Below, piece after piece: positions 51,780-60,260 of a DNA stretch of 64,000 nucleotides. Below the pieces are notes generated by a model. It was not told where the DNA came from, ran no database searches, and was given only the letters and a program-made list of their open reading frames with translations. Both the position numbers and the translations under genes were made by a program. The stretch covers positions 1,770,001 through 1,834,000 of the forward strand of contig NZ_CP029185.2 in the NCBI RefSeq assembly GCF_003096015.2, given 5' to 3'. Positions within the stretch are counted from its first letter, which is position 1. Each line of letters opens with the position of its first letter. Source of the stretch: Limnobaculum parvum (GTDB taxonomy: Bacteria; Pseudomonadota; Gammaproteobacteria; Enterobacterales; Enterobacteriaceae).

Positions 51780-51863
51780 ATGAATATGACTGTTGATTAT
51801 GACGATGACGACTATTCAGAGTTAACTGTGTATACACTGAGTATCATTGGTGACCATGAATAA
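51780..51863 (+). CDS. Possible 27-aa acidic peptide
   Basis: A short frame starting MNMTVDYDDDDYSEL, preceded by AAAGGA nine bases before the ATG, ends in GDHE. The strong ribosome-binding site and the acidic composition make translation possible. It lies in the 355-base gap after the DKNYY gene, which also holds a weak hairpin (GCCCGC/GCGGGC, 51591-51615) and otherwise nothing recognisable. Confidence 0.3.
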   Translation: MNMTVDYDDDDYSELTVYTLSIIGDHE

Positions 51864-51932
51864 GTGAGCTAACCTGACAGATACCTATACAAATAATCGG
51901 TAACTATCAGATTAGGTTTGGGCTACTACAAT

Positions 51933-52745
51933 TTAATTGCTTGGCGAATCTAAATACTCAAATACACCATCAAAATTTTTGGTAATGCCTTTTCTTACGC
52001 TGTCCGATCTTAATGCTTCAGCCAGTGTGTTAGCCCATGGTTGGTTGGCATTATCTTGCAGAACAACTAATCCCATTGGGAACTCGTTGGCATTTTTGTC
52101 GCGGATAAGATAAGCGCGAAAATCTTTATTGGCATTACGCATATGAGTAAAGAACACGATGGCTGCGTCAACGTCTTGCAGTGAACGCACGGTTTGTGTT
52201 TGATCCATATCGATAAATTCAAAATTCTTCGGGTTCTTCTTAATATCTAACAGGCTGTAGTTAGTATTTTTACTGTTATCCAGTTCAATTAACCCTGCGC
52301 TTTGCATCATACGCAAGCCACGATCCATATTCATGGCATCATTCATAATCGCAATTTTAGCGTGGTCTGGCAGCGCATCTAATGACTTATAACGATCAGA
52401 ATAAAGGCCAATACCGGTCGTAAATGGATAAGGTTTTACCATGGCTAATTTGCCATTATTTTTCTGATTAAAGCTTTCCATAAATTTACTGTGAACACCC
52501 AGACCTGCATTCACACTACCATCGTTAACCGCTTTGATAATATTGACATTATTATCCATCATTACCAATTCAACATTTAATCCATGCTCTTTAATCCAGC
52601 CCAGACCCGGTTCAAGAATGGCGCAAGAAACTTCATTACAGGCGATTTTCAATTTAGCCGCCTCAGATGATTTATCGGGATTATCACATGCGGTTAAACC
52701 CAACATAATCAGAAAACAAGACAGACCTGCCAATAGCTTTTTCAT
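51933..52745 (-). CDS. MetQ/NlpA-like substrate-binding lipoprotein
   Basis: A 270-aa lipoprotein with a lipobox LTAC (Cys about residue 20) and a NlpA/MetQ-type binding fold: KLKIACNEVSCAILEPGLGW, then GLGVHSKFMESFN. Unlike classical MetQ the N-terminal segment has an extra Cys-rich portion (CNEVSC). It delivers substrate to the MetNI-type transporter encoded upstream in the same operon. The ligand need not be methionine. AAGGTAG precedes the ATG. Confidence 0.8.
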   Translation of the reverse strand: MKKLLAGLSCFLIMLGLTACDNPDKSSEAAKLKIACNEVSCAILEPGLGWIKEHGLNVELVMMDNNVNIIKAVNDGSVNAGLGVHSKFMESFNQKNNGKLAMVKPYPFTTGIGLYSDRYKSLDALPDHAKIAIMNDAMNMDRGLRMMQSAGLIELDNSKNTNYSLLDIKKNPKNFEFIDMDQTQTVRSLQDVDAAIVFFTHMRNANKDFRAYLIRDKNANEFPMGLVVLQDNANQPWANTLAEALRSDSVRKGITKNFDGVFEYLDSPSN

Positions 52746-52772
52746 GTTACTACCTTAATTGTGGAGAAAATT

Positions 52773-53615
52773 TTATGTATTTGACTGCGCTTTTTTGCGT
52801 TTATGGTAATCAATGGTGCCATAACCACCGGTATAGTAATTACTGCTCATTTCAACGCCAGCCTGCTCTTCAACATCCATCGCCTTGGCCTTCTCTAAAA
52901 TACCTTTTTTTGTTTTATTACTGTCCATCGGATTGGACGTTTTGCGAATACCGTCAACAATCTTATCCAACTGATTAAATGGAATACCAATGCCCATCTC
53001 ATCCCCTTCCCATTTAGCCACTTGACGAGTGCCCGAGCAAAGTAAGGAAATATTGACTTGGTTCATCTCAAAGGGATAAGAGGTACATTCTTGGCAAATG
53101 GCTTGATTGCCAGCAACCTTCACATTTTTTAGTTGGCCAAAGTGATACGAGTATCCTTGAATAATACGCATGGCATTAGTTGCATCGGCCATAATAATCA
53201 CTAAATCAGGGTTATAGTCGGTATATAAAGCCAGATCGGCAATTTCAATTCCATAGACTTGATGTGTGCAATAAACCATATCTTTTGCAATCTGTCGGCT
53301 AATGGAATAATCGGCATACAGCCCCATTTTATGGTGTCGTCTACCCGAAATAATTTCATTTGGGTCAACAATATCATCCTCTGGTTTTAACAGCCCCAAC
53401 GCCCGTGCGCCGGAGAGGCAGGCGGTATTTTTAAGATTTAATTTACAGGGTGTCCCTGTTGAGGCGTTTTTGACCGCTGCACAATAAGGCAAAGGTGCCG
53501 TTATTTCAGGTGTAGAACAGGCGTTATAATCCTGTTCATTAAATAAAAATCGGATACCGACAGGAGAACGTTTTAAGTCCAGCATAACGTTCAACCATAC
53601 ATTATCATCTCTCAA
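52773..53615 (-). CDS. DUF169-family protein in a MetNI-type transporter operon
   Basis: A 280-aa DUF169 (COG2043) protein with many cysteines (ACSTPEITAPLPYCAAVKNA, CKLNLKNTACLSGARALG, QAICQECTSYPF), which suggests metal or Fe-S binding. The N-terminal KRSPVGIRFLFNEQDY is the family's opening pattern. It lies between the permease and the binding-protein genes. The start is TTG at 53615, preceded by AGAGG seven bases away. DUF169 proteins have no known activity; location implies a link to the transported compound. Confidence 0.8.
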   Translation of the reverse strand: MRDDNVWLNVMLDLKRSPVGIRFLFNEQDYNACSTPEITAPLPYCAAVKNASTGTPCKLNLKNTACLSGARALGLLKPEDDIVDPNEIISGRRHHKMGLYADYSISRQIAKDMVYCTHQVYGIEIADLALYTDYNPDLVIIMADATNAMRIIQGYSYHFGQLKNVKVAGNQAICQECTSYPFEMNQVNISLLCSGTRQVAKWEGDEMGIGIPFNQLDKIVDGIRKTSNPMDSNKTKKGILEKAKAMDVEEQAGVEMSSNYYTGGYGTIDYHKRKKAQSNT

Positions 53616-53639
53616 TTTATTGCCTCTTCTACTTGTCTA

Positions 53640-54314
53640 TTACTTAAGAATTCGATAAATGGCTCGGCCTAAAAACTGTAAGGAAAGAACCATTACGGAC
53701 AGGATAACGACAATGGCGTACATCATGGCATCGTCGAATCGTTGGTAACCATAGGTTAACGCAACGGCCCCTAACCCCCCTGCACCGACCGCTCCAGCAA
53801 GGGTTGTATTAGCTAACAACTGGATAGATGCGAAAGTCATATTGGATACAATTGAAGGGGTTGCTTCAACAAACATAACCTTAAAAATAATTTGCTGGTT
53901 ACTCGCGCCGAATGACTTTGCCGCTAAAATAACGCTTTTATCAACTTCTAACAATGAATGCTCAATTAGGCGAGCAATCGCTGGGAATGCTGCAATGCTT
54001 AATGGAACAACGGCGGCGATCCAACCCACCGATGTCCCTATAATAAATCGGGTTAATGGGGTAAGAGCAACAATCAGAATAATGGCTGGAAACGAGCGAA
54101 TGGCATCAACCATGCCATTTAGAAACCGATAGATAAGCCTATTCGGTGATAAGCCCGATGGATTGGTTAATACCAAACTAATCGCAATCACAAAGCCGAC
54201 CAACGTACCAATAATCAGCGATGCGGATAGCATTTTTAACGTTGCGACTATCGCCGGCCAAATAATTCTAGGCAGATATTCAAACAGACGTGTCATAGTC
54301 AAATCAAAAAACAT
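53640..54314 (-). CDS. MetI-like ABC transporter permease
   Basis: A 224-aa permease with five or six membrane helices. The ABC-coupling (EAA) loop is at about residues 133-160 (RLIEHSLLEVDKSVILAAKSFGAS with a family-typical GAS). The AGAVGAGGLGAVALTYGYQRFD region is the MetI signature (cited by AVGAGGLGA). It follows the ATPase gene by 20 bases. AAAGGGTACGT precedes the ATG. It forms the membrane channel with the MetN-like ATPase. Confidence 0.9.
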   Translation of the reverse strand: MFFDLTMTRLFEYLPRIIWPAIVATLKMLSASLIIGTLVGFVIAISLVLTNPSGLSPNRLIYRFLNGMVDAIRSFPAIILIVALTPLTRFIIGTSVGWIAAVVPLSIAAFPAIARLIEHSLLEVDKSVILAAKSFGASNQQIIFKVMFVEATPSIVSNMTFASIQLLANTTLAGAVGAGGLGAVALTYGYQRFDDAMMYAIVVILSVMVLSLQFLGRAIYRILK

Positions 54315-54334
54315 ACGTACCCTTTGATAACGTG

Positions 54335-55327
54335 TTAGTTATTTGTCGTTGCGATGATTGGTGAAGTTAATTCCTGAAAGGTTACCGTATTATTGGTTAA
54401 GTAGGCTATAACCTGCGTACGGTATTGACTCTCAGTCGTCATGTAGTAATGAACGATAGTGGTGGTTTTACAATAGTCGGTTTGCGTAAAAAAGAGCGTA
54501 AATGCCTGATTAACGACCTCGGATAACCCCAGCAAGAACGATGTACTTTGCTCAATAGCCGGTAAGGTGATTTTAAAGCCAATCTGCCCGGGCATAAAAT
54601 GCGTAGCAACATTACCGGTGATTCGTTGTAACGCTGGCGGGTTTTCAATAAAAATCTGGTCAACGCTATTGGTTGCAACCAGCTCTCCGTTTTCAATAAT
54701 CGAAAGCCTATCGCAGACGGATTTAACCACGGTCATCTGATGTGTCACCATCACAATGGTGATATTTAACCGTTGGTTAATTTCTTTTAATAGATCCAGT
54801 ATTGATTTTGTTGTTAGTGGATCGAGTGCCGAGGTTGCTTCATCACACAGAAGAATTTGAGGTTCTAGCGCCAGCGCTCTGGCAATGGCGACCCGCTGCT
54901 TTTGTCCACCTGATAACTGCTGAGGGCGAAAATTGGCTTTATCTTCAATGCCAACCAGTTGTAATAAGGCCTTAGCGCGTTGGGGAATATCCCGCATGTC
55001 TTGCTTCCAACATTGCATGGGAAGCATAACGTTCTCAGCGACGGTTTTTCTTTGCAGTAGCGCAAAGTCCTGAAAAATCATGCCGATCTTTTTCCTGAAC
55101 GGGCGTAACTGTTGAACCGGTAAGCCATTGATGTCCACACCATCAACGATTAAACTGCCGTGCTCATCAAATGACTCAAGGCCGTTGATGCAGCGCAGCA
55201 ACGTTGACTTCCCTGCTCCACTAATGCCTAAAAGCCCGTGAATTTCACCACGCGCAATATCCAGATTAATATCGTTCAAGATTTGTCGGTGTGCGTAATG
55301 TTTACTTAAATGACGAATTTTAATCAA
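54335..55327 (-). CDS. MetN-like ABC transporter ATPase
   Basis: A 330-aa ATPase. Walker A is GISGAGKST, the signature LSGGQKQRVAIARALALEP, Walker B LLCDEATSALD, and the H-loop VMVTHQM. A C-terminal NIL-like regulatory domain (about residues 245-330) is present, as in MetN. It begins at a TTG start (55327) with no clear ribosome-binding site; no better start lies near it. It is the first gene of the operon MetN, MetI, DUF169, binding protein. No repeated MetJ box was seen upstream, so regulation differs from classical metNIQ. Confidence 0.88.
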   Translation of the reverse strand: MIKIRHLSKHYAHRQILNDINLDIARGEIHGLLGISGAGKSTLLRCINGLESFDEHGSLIVDGVDINGLPVQQLRPFRKKIGMIFQDFALLQRKTVAENVMLPMQCWKQDMRDIPQRAKALLQLVGIEDKANFRPQQLSGGQKQRVAIARALALEPQILLCDEATSALDPLTTKSILDLLKEINQRLNITIVMVTHQMTVVKSVCDRLSIIENGELVATNSVDQIFIENPPALQRITGNVATHFMPGQIGFKITLPAIEQSTSFLLGLSEVVNQAFTLFFTQTDYCKTTTIVHYYMTTESQYRTQVIAYLTNNTVTFQELTSPIIATTNN

Positions 55328-55464
55328 GGATGGTTTGCCGTTAGAAAAATGAGTCTGCGGAAGTTGCCTATTTTAGCGGATGCCCGGATCTTGTAAATCA
55401 TTCAGTGCCATTGCGATTGCCATTAAATAAGCACGATGGCTAACTCAATGGCAGTCCGACCAAT

Positions 55465-56076
55465 TTATCGATGCCTGGCTAGCCAAATCGTATGATGACC
55501 ACATTCGGGATCTTCAACAACATGGTCAACAACATCAAATCCATTTTGATTGAGTCGCTGTGTGTACTCATCTTCAGATAAACTTGAATGATAGAGTTGC
55601 TCTCCGCAAAATCTGCCAATTGCTTCACCATGCTCAGGCCCACTGGTAAACATTAATACGCCGCCAGATCTCGTATGTGCACTAAATACCTGAAACATTT
55701 TTCGTTGGTCTTCGTGGTTAAGATGAAAAAAACTATCCCAAGCGATCAAACCATCAAATTGTTGATTCAACGACAGTGTTCGCATATCAGCAATTCGCCA
55801 TTGGTTATCCGGGAACCTTTTTTGACAGGTCGCTATCATTGATGGCGAGCTATCAATGCCTGTTAATACTATTTGCTGCTCAATCAGGTATTGGGCAATG
55901 GGCTCCCCTGAACCACAGCCGATATCTAATACTGTGGCAGCGTTTAAACTCGGCAATATGGCTATAAATTTATCCAGCCATGCCTTTTCATTCAGCGACT
56001 TTCCGCGTAATGAATCCCAATCTTTTGCATGAGTCTGGTAAAGGTCAATAATCTTGTCGGCTGCGGGATGTGTCAT
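55465..56076 (-). CDS. Class I SAM-dependent methyltransferase
   Basis: A 203-aa methyltransferase. Motif I is VLDIGCGSGEPIAQYL, the acidic end of strand 2 is LTGIDSSPSMI, and motif II-like ADMRTLSLNQQFDGLIAWDSF follows (cut here to stay short: IADMRTLSLNQQ). It is in the Methyltransf_25/11 family and the substrate is unknown. AAGGG precedes the ATG. A perfect palindrome lies in its upstream region, 19-31 bases before the start, suggesting a repressor. Confidence 0.85.
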   Translation of the reverse strand: MTHPAADKIIDLYQTHAKDWDSLRGKSLNEKAWLDKFIAILPSLNAATVLDIGCGSGEPIAQYLIEQQIVLTGIDSSPSMIATCQKRFPDNQWRIADMRTLSLNQQFDGLIAWDSFFHLNHEDQRKMFQVFSAHTRSGGVLMFTSGPEHGEAIGRFCGEQLYHSSLSEDEYTQRLNQNGFDVVDHVVEDPECGHHTIWLARHR

Positions 56077-56094
56077 GAAATTACCCTTGATAAC

Positions 56095-56107
56095 GTGACA
56101 GTGTCAC
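56095..56107. promoter_or_regulatory. Perfect 13-bp palindrome upstream of the methyltransferase gene
   Basis: GTGACAGTGTCAC, 19 bases before the methyltransferase start on the minus strand. Palindromes of this kind are typical TetR-family operators. No regulator gene adjoins it. The remaining 240 bases to tcyP are AT-rich and should hold its promoter. Confidence 0.6.
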
Positions 56108-56348
56108 TATTATAGTGTTCGTTACTCGCGTCCAATCGATCATTCATCATAACTATTGTTCTTAATGGTCACAGCTATCATAACCAACCGATTGATTAAT
56201 CATAAAGATAGCTTTTTATATACAATTAAACAGCATAAACAATACTATTTTGCTATAAGTAGTAATATTGCTTAACTGTTACAATACTTCCACGCAATAT
56301 TTATTGCTTACTATTTGAACAGAATAATAATTTTGACTGAGGTCGGGA

Positions 56349-57740
56349 ATGAACATACCGTTAATTATTAATGTGCTGGTTTTTATAGCGTTGCTATTTC
56401 TTCTGGCGCAAACGCGTCATACCAGTTGGAGTCTGGCGAAAAAGGTGCTGCTTGGCCTGATTGTCGGCGTTGTTTTTGGTTTGGGATTACAACTGGTCTA
56501 TGGTGCGAATAGTCCTATTCTGAAAGAATCCATCTCCTGGTTTAATATTGTCGGTAATGGCTACGTTCAGTTATTACAAATGATTGTTATGCCATTAGTT
56601 TTCGTCTCTATCCTGAGTGCGGTAGCGAAACTGCATAATGCTTCTTCACTAGGTAAAATCAGTTTCCTGACCATTGGTATCCTGCTTTTTACCACCATGA
56701 TAGCCGCTTTTATCGGTATTATGATTACCCTGCTGTTTGGTCTCTCAGCTGAAGGTTTGGTTCAGGGAGCTCAAGAAACAGCGCGTCTGGGCGCAATTGA
56801 ATCAAACTATATGGGGAAAGTTGCCGATCTGACAACGCCTCAATTGATTCTTTCTTTCATTCCTAAAAACCCATTTGCCGATCTGACTGGCGCTAGCCCA
56901 ACATCAATTATCAGCGTTGTTATCTTCGCGGCTTTCTTAGGTGTTGCATCATTACAGTTGTTAAAAGATGATGAAGTAAAAGGTCAACGCGTTCTGACTG
57001 CGATTGATACTCTTCAATCATGGGTAATGAAGCTGGTTCGTTTAGTGATTAAGCTGACTCCTTATGGTGTTCTAGCGTTGATGACCAAAGTGGTTGCTGG
57101 TTCTAACATTCAGGATCTGATTAAACTGGGTAGCTTTATCGTAGCCTCCTACATCGCGCTGGCGCTGATGTTTGTGGTACACGCTATCCTTCTGGCCTTC
57201 AACGGTATTAATCCGGTTAAATACTTCAAAAAAGTATTGCCGGTGTTAACCTTCGCATTTACCAGTCGCTCAAGTGCGGCCAGTATCCCGATGAATGTTG
57301 AAGCTCAGACCCGTCGTTTAGGTGTGCCTGAAACTATTGCCAGTTTTTCCGCATCATTTGGTGCCACTATTGGTCAAAATGGTTGTGCCGGTATCTACCC
57401 GGCAATGTTAGCCGTTATGGTTGCACCAACCGTCGGTATTAATCCATTCGATCCAATGTGGATCGCTACCCTAGTGGCTATTGTTACCGTTAGCTCAGCT
57501 GGCGTTGCCGGTGTAGGTGGCGGCGCGACCTTCGCTGCACTGATTGTGCTACCCACTATGGGTTTGCCGGTTACTCTGGTTGCCCTGCTGATTTCGGTTG
57601 AACCGCTGATCGATATGGGACGGACTGCACTGAACGTAAATGGGGCAATGACTGCCGGTACCATCACCAGCCAAATTCTGAAAGAGACGGATAAAAGCGT
57701 TTTTGAATCAGAAGAAGATGGTGAATTAGCTCATCGTTAA
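56349..57740 (+). CDS. tcyP: L-cystine transporter TcyP (YdjN type)
   Basis: A 463-aa DAACS-family symporter closely matching E. coli TcyP (YdjN, 463 aa). Typical parts are VLQMIVMPLVFVSILSAVAK (read here as QMIVMPLVFVSILSAVAKL), the serine-rich re-entrant loop AFTSRSSAASIPMNVEA, and FGATIGQNGCAGIYPAML. It imports L-cystine with sodium or protons. GAGGTCGGG precedes the ATG. In E. coli it is controlled by CysB; no site is called here. A 12-bp hairpin terminator follows. Confidence 0.94.
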   Translation: MNIPLIINVLVFIALLFLLAQTRHTSWSLAKKVLLGLIVGVVFGLGLQLVYGANSPILKESISWFNIVGNGYVQLLQMIVMPLVFVSILSAVAKLHNASSLGKISFLTIGILLFTTMIAAFIGIMITLLFGLSAEGLVQGAQETARLGAIESNYMGKVADLTTPQLILSFIPKNPFADLTGASPTSIISVVIFAAFLGVASLQLLKDDEVKGQRVLTAIDTLQSWVMKLVRLVIKLTPYGVLALMTKVVAGSNIQDLIKLGSFIVASYIALALMFVVHAILLAFNGINPVKYFKKVLPVLTFAFTSRSSAASIPMNVEAQTRRLGVPETIASFSASFGATIGQNGCAGIYPAMLAVMVAPTVGINPFDPMWIATLVAIVTVSSAGVAGVGGGATFAALIVLPTMGLPVTLVALLISVEPLIDMGRTALNVNGAMTAGTITSQILKETDKSVFESEEDGELAHR

Positions 57741-57760
57741 TCTTACGTTTATCTGAGCAA

Positions 57761-57788
57761 AATAATGCAGCCTATTGGCTGCATTATT
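57761..57788 (+). terminator. Terminator of tcyP
   Basis: AATAATGCAGCC and GGCTGCATTATT form a perfect 12-bp stem around TATT and are followed by ATTT. Confidence 0.85.
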
Positions 57789-57916
57789 ATTTCAACAACC
57801 TTACAAAACCTGAACCAGCTAGAAATTTTAAAAGATAATCTCTGCTAGAATGATTAAGTTATCACCACCTATCTATCGAATAACCCATGAGTTATGTGCA
57901 ACCAGAGGAATGCTCG

Positions 57917-58249
57917 ATGAAAAAATCTTTACTGTTACTGACGGCCGCTATGCTGCTGACGCCATTAGCTACGTTTGCTGCAACCTGTGATGAGATTAAA
58001 GCTGAGATAGCTCAGAAAATTATTCATAAAGGTGTCCCTGAATCTGGATTTCAGCTGAACGTAGTCCCTGCCGAGCAAGCCAGTGGAACTGTGGTCGGTA
58101 ATTGCGAACAAGGCAAACAGAAGATTGTCTATGCTAAACATCAAGCCACTGACGCCGCCCCGGCAGCATCTGACAGTGGTATTTCCGAGAAAACACCCGT
58201 GGTAGAAGATACTGAACATCCAAACCTTCAACCGCAAACCCAGCCATAA
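57917..58249 (+). CDS. Secreted DUF1161-family protein (YnfD-like)
   Basis: A 110-aa protein with a signal peptide (cleavage near TFAA-TCDEI). The mature part TCDEIKAEIAQKIIHKGVPE and FQLNVVPAEQASGTVVGNC matches the DUF1161 family (E. coli YnfD), including a conserved pair of cysteines. A Pro/Asp/Thr-rich tail follows. AGAGGA precedes ATG 57917; the ATG ten codons earlier is not preceded by one. Periplasmic, function unknown. Confidence 0.85.
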   Translation: MKKSLLLLTAAMLLTPLATFAATCDEIKAEIAQKIIHKGVPESGFQLNVVPAEQASGTVVGNCEQGKQKIVYAKHQATDAAPAASDSGISEKTPVVEDTEHPNLQPQTQP

Positions 58250-58260
58250 TCTAATTATTG

Positions 58261-58285
58261 AAGCCCTCGACATTGAGGGCTTTTT
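58261..58285 (+). terminator. Terminator after the DUF1161 gene
   Basis: AAGCCCTC and GAGGGCTT form an 8-bp stem with a 6-base loop, followed by TTT. Confidence 0.85.
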
Positions 58286-58591
58286 ACGCAATTTATTATT
58301 CTATTGAATGTGTAGTTACCATTAGTTATGGTCAATTGATGGTGACTATATTTGTCAACACATTTTTTGATAATATATTGAAAAAAACATTTCAATTAAT
58401 GATATTTTTTTACTAAATTTCCCACAAATTAAAAATAAATTAAATAATTATCAATGTATTAATTAAATTTGAATAAAACGAATTTGACATAAAATATATT
58501 TTAATTATATTACGCGCTCACCTTAAATTGATTTAAGGCACATTTATTTAAAAAATATTTTTATTGATTGATTTATAAGGACTTAATTTCA
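58286..58591. other. AT-rich intergenic region with a palindrome
   Basis: 306 very AT-rich bases with no gene. At 58521-58538 CCTTAAATTGATTTAAGG is a palindrome (7-bp arms, four-base centre), about 55 bases before the lipoprotein ribosome-binding site, and may be an operator. Confidence 0.5.
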
Positions 58592-59115
58592 ATGTTAAAA
58601 AAATTATGTTTACCGCTTTAATTTCTACAGCGCTTTTATTAACGGGTTGTTCTGAAGAATCAAAAGTAAAAGGTAATATATTGAATGGCAAAGCTTCCAT
58701 TACATTACCCGATAACTTTGTTCGGATGACAGATAGCCAACTACAGAAGAAATACCCTTCAAGTAACCGCCCTAATGAAGCTTATCAAGTGGAAAATGGT
58801 AAAGTCTCTTTTGCTTTTACATTAACTGATAATAGTATTTCAGAAGACCAATTATCTCAGGCGGCTGATGCAATGACCGCACAACTGGAAGATTTTTCAC
58901 CAGAAGTCAAAGAGATGCAAGTTAATAAGCATAAAGCTATCTTAATTGAAATGACAACGCCAAATGAAGATGACGCTGAACATGAAATAAAGAACGCTAT
59001 GCTGATTTCTAGTCTAGATGGCAAGTTATTAATCAGTACATTCAATACCACGTCTGATTTAGAAGAGAAATACCTGAGTATTGGTAAAAAAGCGCTAGAA
59101 ACACTTTCTTATTAA
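58592..59115 (+). CDS. DcrB-like lipoprotein with a disrupted start
   Basis: The body of the protein (from 58606) is a lipoprotein with lipobox LLTGC and a DcrB/PsbP-like domain (NGKASITLPDNFVRMTDSQL, KVSFAFTLTDN, EDDAEHEIKNAMLIS). The ribosome-binding site TAAGGA points to the ATG at 58592, but a run of seven A residues after it puts that ATG out of frame with the lipoprotein. One extra A would give MLKKIMFTALISTALLLTGC. So either the run varies in length (slippage or sequencing), or the ATG at 58606 is used without a good ribosome-binding site. Function unknown; the coordinates include the predicted ancestral start. Confidence 0.65.
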
Positions 59116-59150
59116 TTCCCCTGATTTAGGGACACGGATTAATTTATCAA

Positions 59151-59183
59151 AAATCTGGAAAAGTAATTTTCCAGATTTTTTTA
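59151..59183 (+). terminator. Terminator after the DcrB-like gene
   Basis: AAATCTGGAAAA and TTTTCCAGATTT form a 12-bp stem around GTAA, followed by a T-run. Confidence 0.9.
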
Positions 59184-59386
59184 TGCTTATTCTATTTCAG
59201 TTTCAAATGATAGTTTTTAATTTGTTACGGTGTCACTTAATCTTCGTAAAAAAGTTAAATTTCTTCTAATACAGTGATAGCAAGGGCCGCCTAGGGGCAC
59301 TTCGCTGGCTTAAGCTTAGTTGACCGCCAACGGCACCCTCTCCCTCTAATTGACTCTTTAGAAGACTAAACCATCAGACTTTGTCA

Positions 59387-60133
59387 TTAATCTTTAGTCA
59401 CTTTCAACGGCGAGAAGCTTTGCGCTACCGGCATTAACTCAATGAGATTAACGTTAACATGGGCCGGCTGAGTGGCAATCCAGAATACCGTTTCGGCGAT
59501 ATCGGTGGCGGTCAGTGGCTGAACATTTTCATACAGGCTGGCGGCTTTAGCGTCATCCCCTTTAAAACGCACATTGGAAAACTCTGTGGTGCCACATAAC
59601 CCCGGTTCGACATCCGTAACACGGATAGCGGTACCCGCCAGATCGGCTCTCAGGTTAAGGCTGAACTGCTTCACAAATGCTTTCGTTGCGCCGTATACGT
59701 TTCCACCGGGATATGGGTATGTTCCGGCAATTGAGCCAATGTTAATAACGTGGCCGTGGTTCTGTTCCACCATTTGCGGTAAAATGGCATGCGTTACCGA
59801 TGCCAGTGCGGTCACGTTAGTGCTAATCATCGTGGTCCAGTCACTGAAATCAGCTTTATTAGCCGGTTCCAAACCTAATGCCAAACCCGCATTGTTTACC
59901 AGTAGATCGATATTTTTAAACGCCGCCGGCAACGTTTTTAACGTAGCCAGTAATTTTTCGCGATCGCAAACATCCAGCTCTACGGGAAGAAATTTATCAC
60001 CCAATTCATTTTTAAGCTGTTGAAGACGCTCTGCCCGGCGTGCCACGCCAATTACATAGTGACCCTGAGTAACAAATTTTCTGACGATCGCCTGACCAAA
60101 CCCTGCGGATGCCCCAGTAACAAAAACAACCAT
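59387..60133 (-). CDS. ydfG: NADP-dependent 3-hydroxy acid dehydrogenase YdfG
   Basis: A 248-aa SDR, the same length as E. coli YdfG. The cofactor motif is TGASAGFG, then VNNAGLALGLEPA, catalytic Ser in INIGSIAGTYPY and YGATKAFVKQ with the Tyr-x3-Lys pair, and PGLCGTTEFSNVRFKGDD. It oxidises L-serine, 3-hydroxypropionate and malonic semialdehyde pairs. ATG 60133 follows AAGGGG; the in-frame ATG nine codons upstream lacks one. A 250-base gap with a terminator separates it from the DcrB-like gene. Confidence 0.94.
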   Translation of the reverse strand: MVVFVTGASAGFGQAIVRKFVTQGHYVIGVARRAERLQQLKNELGDKFLPVELDVCDREKLLATLKTLPAAFKNIDLLVNNAGLALGLEPANKADFSDWTTMISTNVTALASVTHAILPQMVEQNHGHVINIGSIAGTYPYPGGNVYGATKAFVKQFSLNLRADLAGTAIRVTDVEPGLCGTTEFSNVRFKGDDAKAASLYENVQPLTATDIAETVFWIATQPAHVNVNLIELMPVAQSFSPLKVTKD

Positions 60134-60260
60134 TACATTTCCCCTTGCCTGTTTATACATAAGAATACTTTCTGGCGGGGTAGCCCACCAGAAAGAGAGG
60201 ACGCTATTTCTATATCACATTTCCATCATCGTTGATTAATTAGATGACAGCAATGCTATA

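Noticed and set aside
51510..51863. 117-codon frame overlapping the DKNYY gene end
   Set aside because: Most of it is out of frame with, and inside, the DKNYY gene and low-complexity AT-rich DNA. Only its last 27 codons have a ribosome-binding site and are listed separately with low confidence.
55328..55464. MetJ boxes upstream of the MetN-like gene
   Set aside because: No tandem AGACGTCT-like octamers are present.
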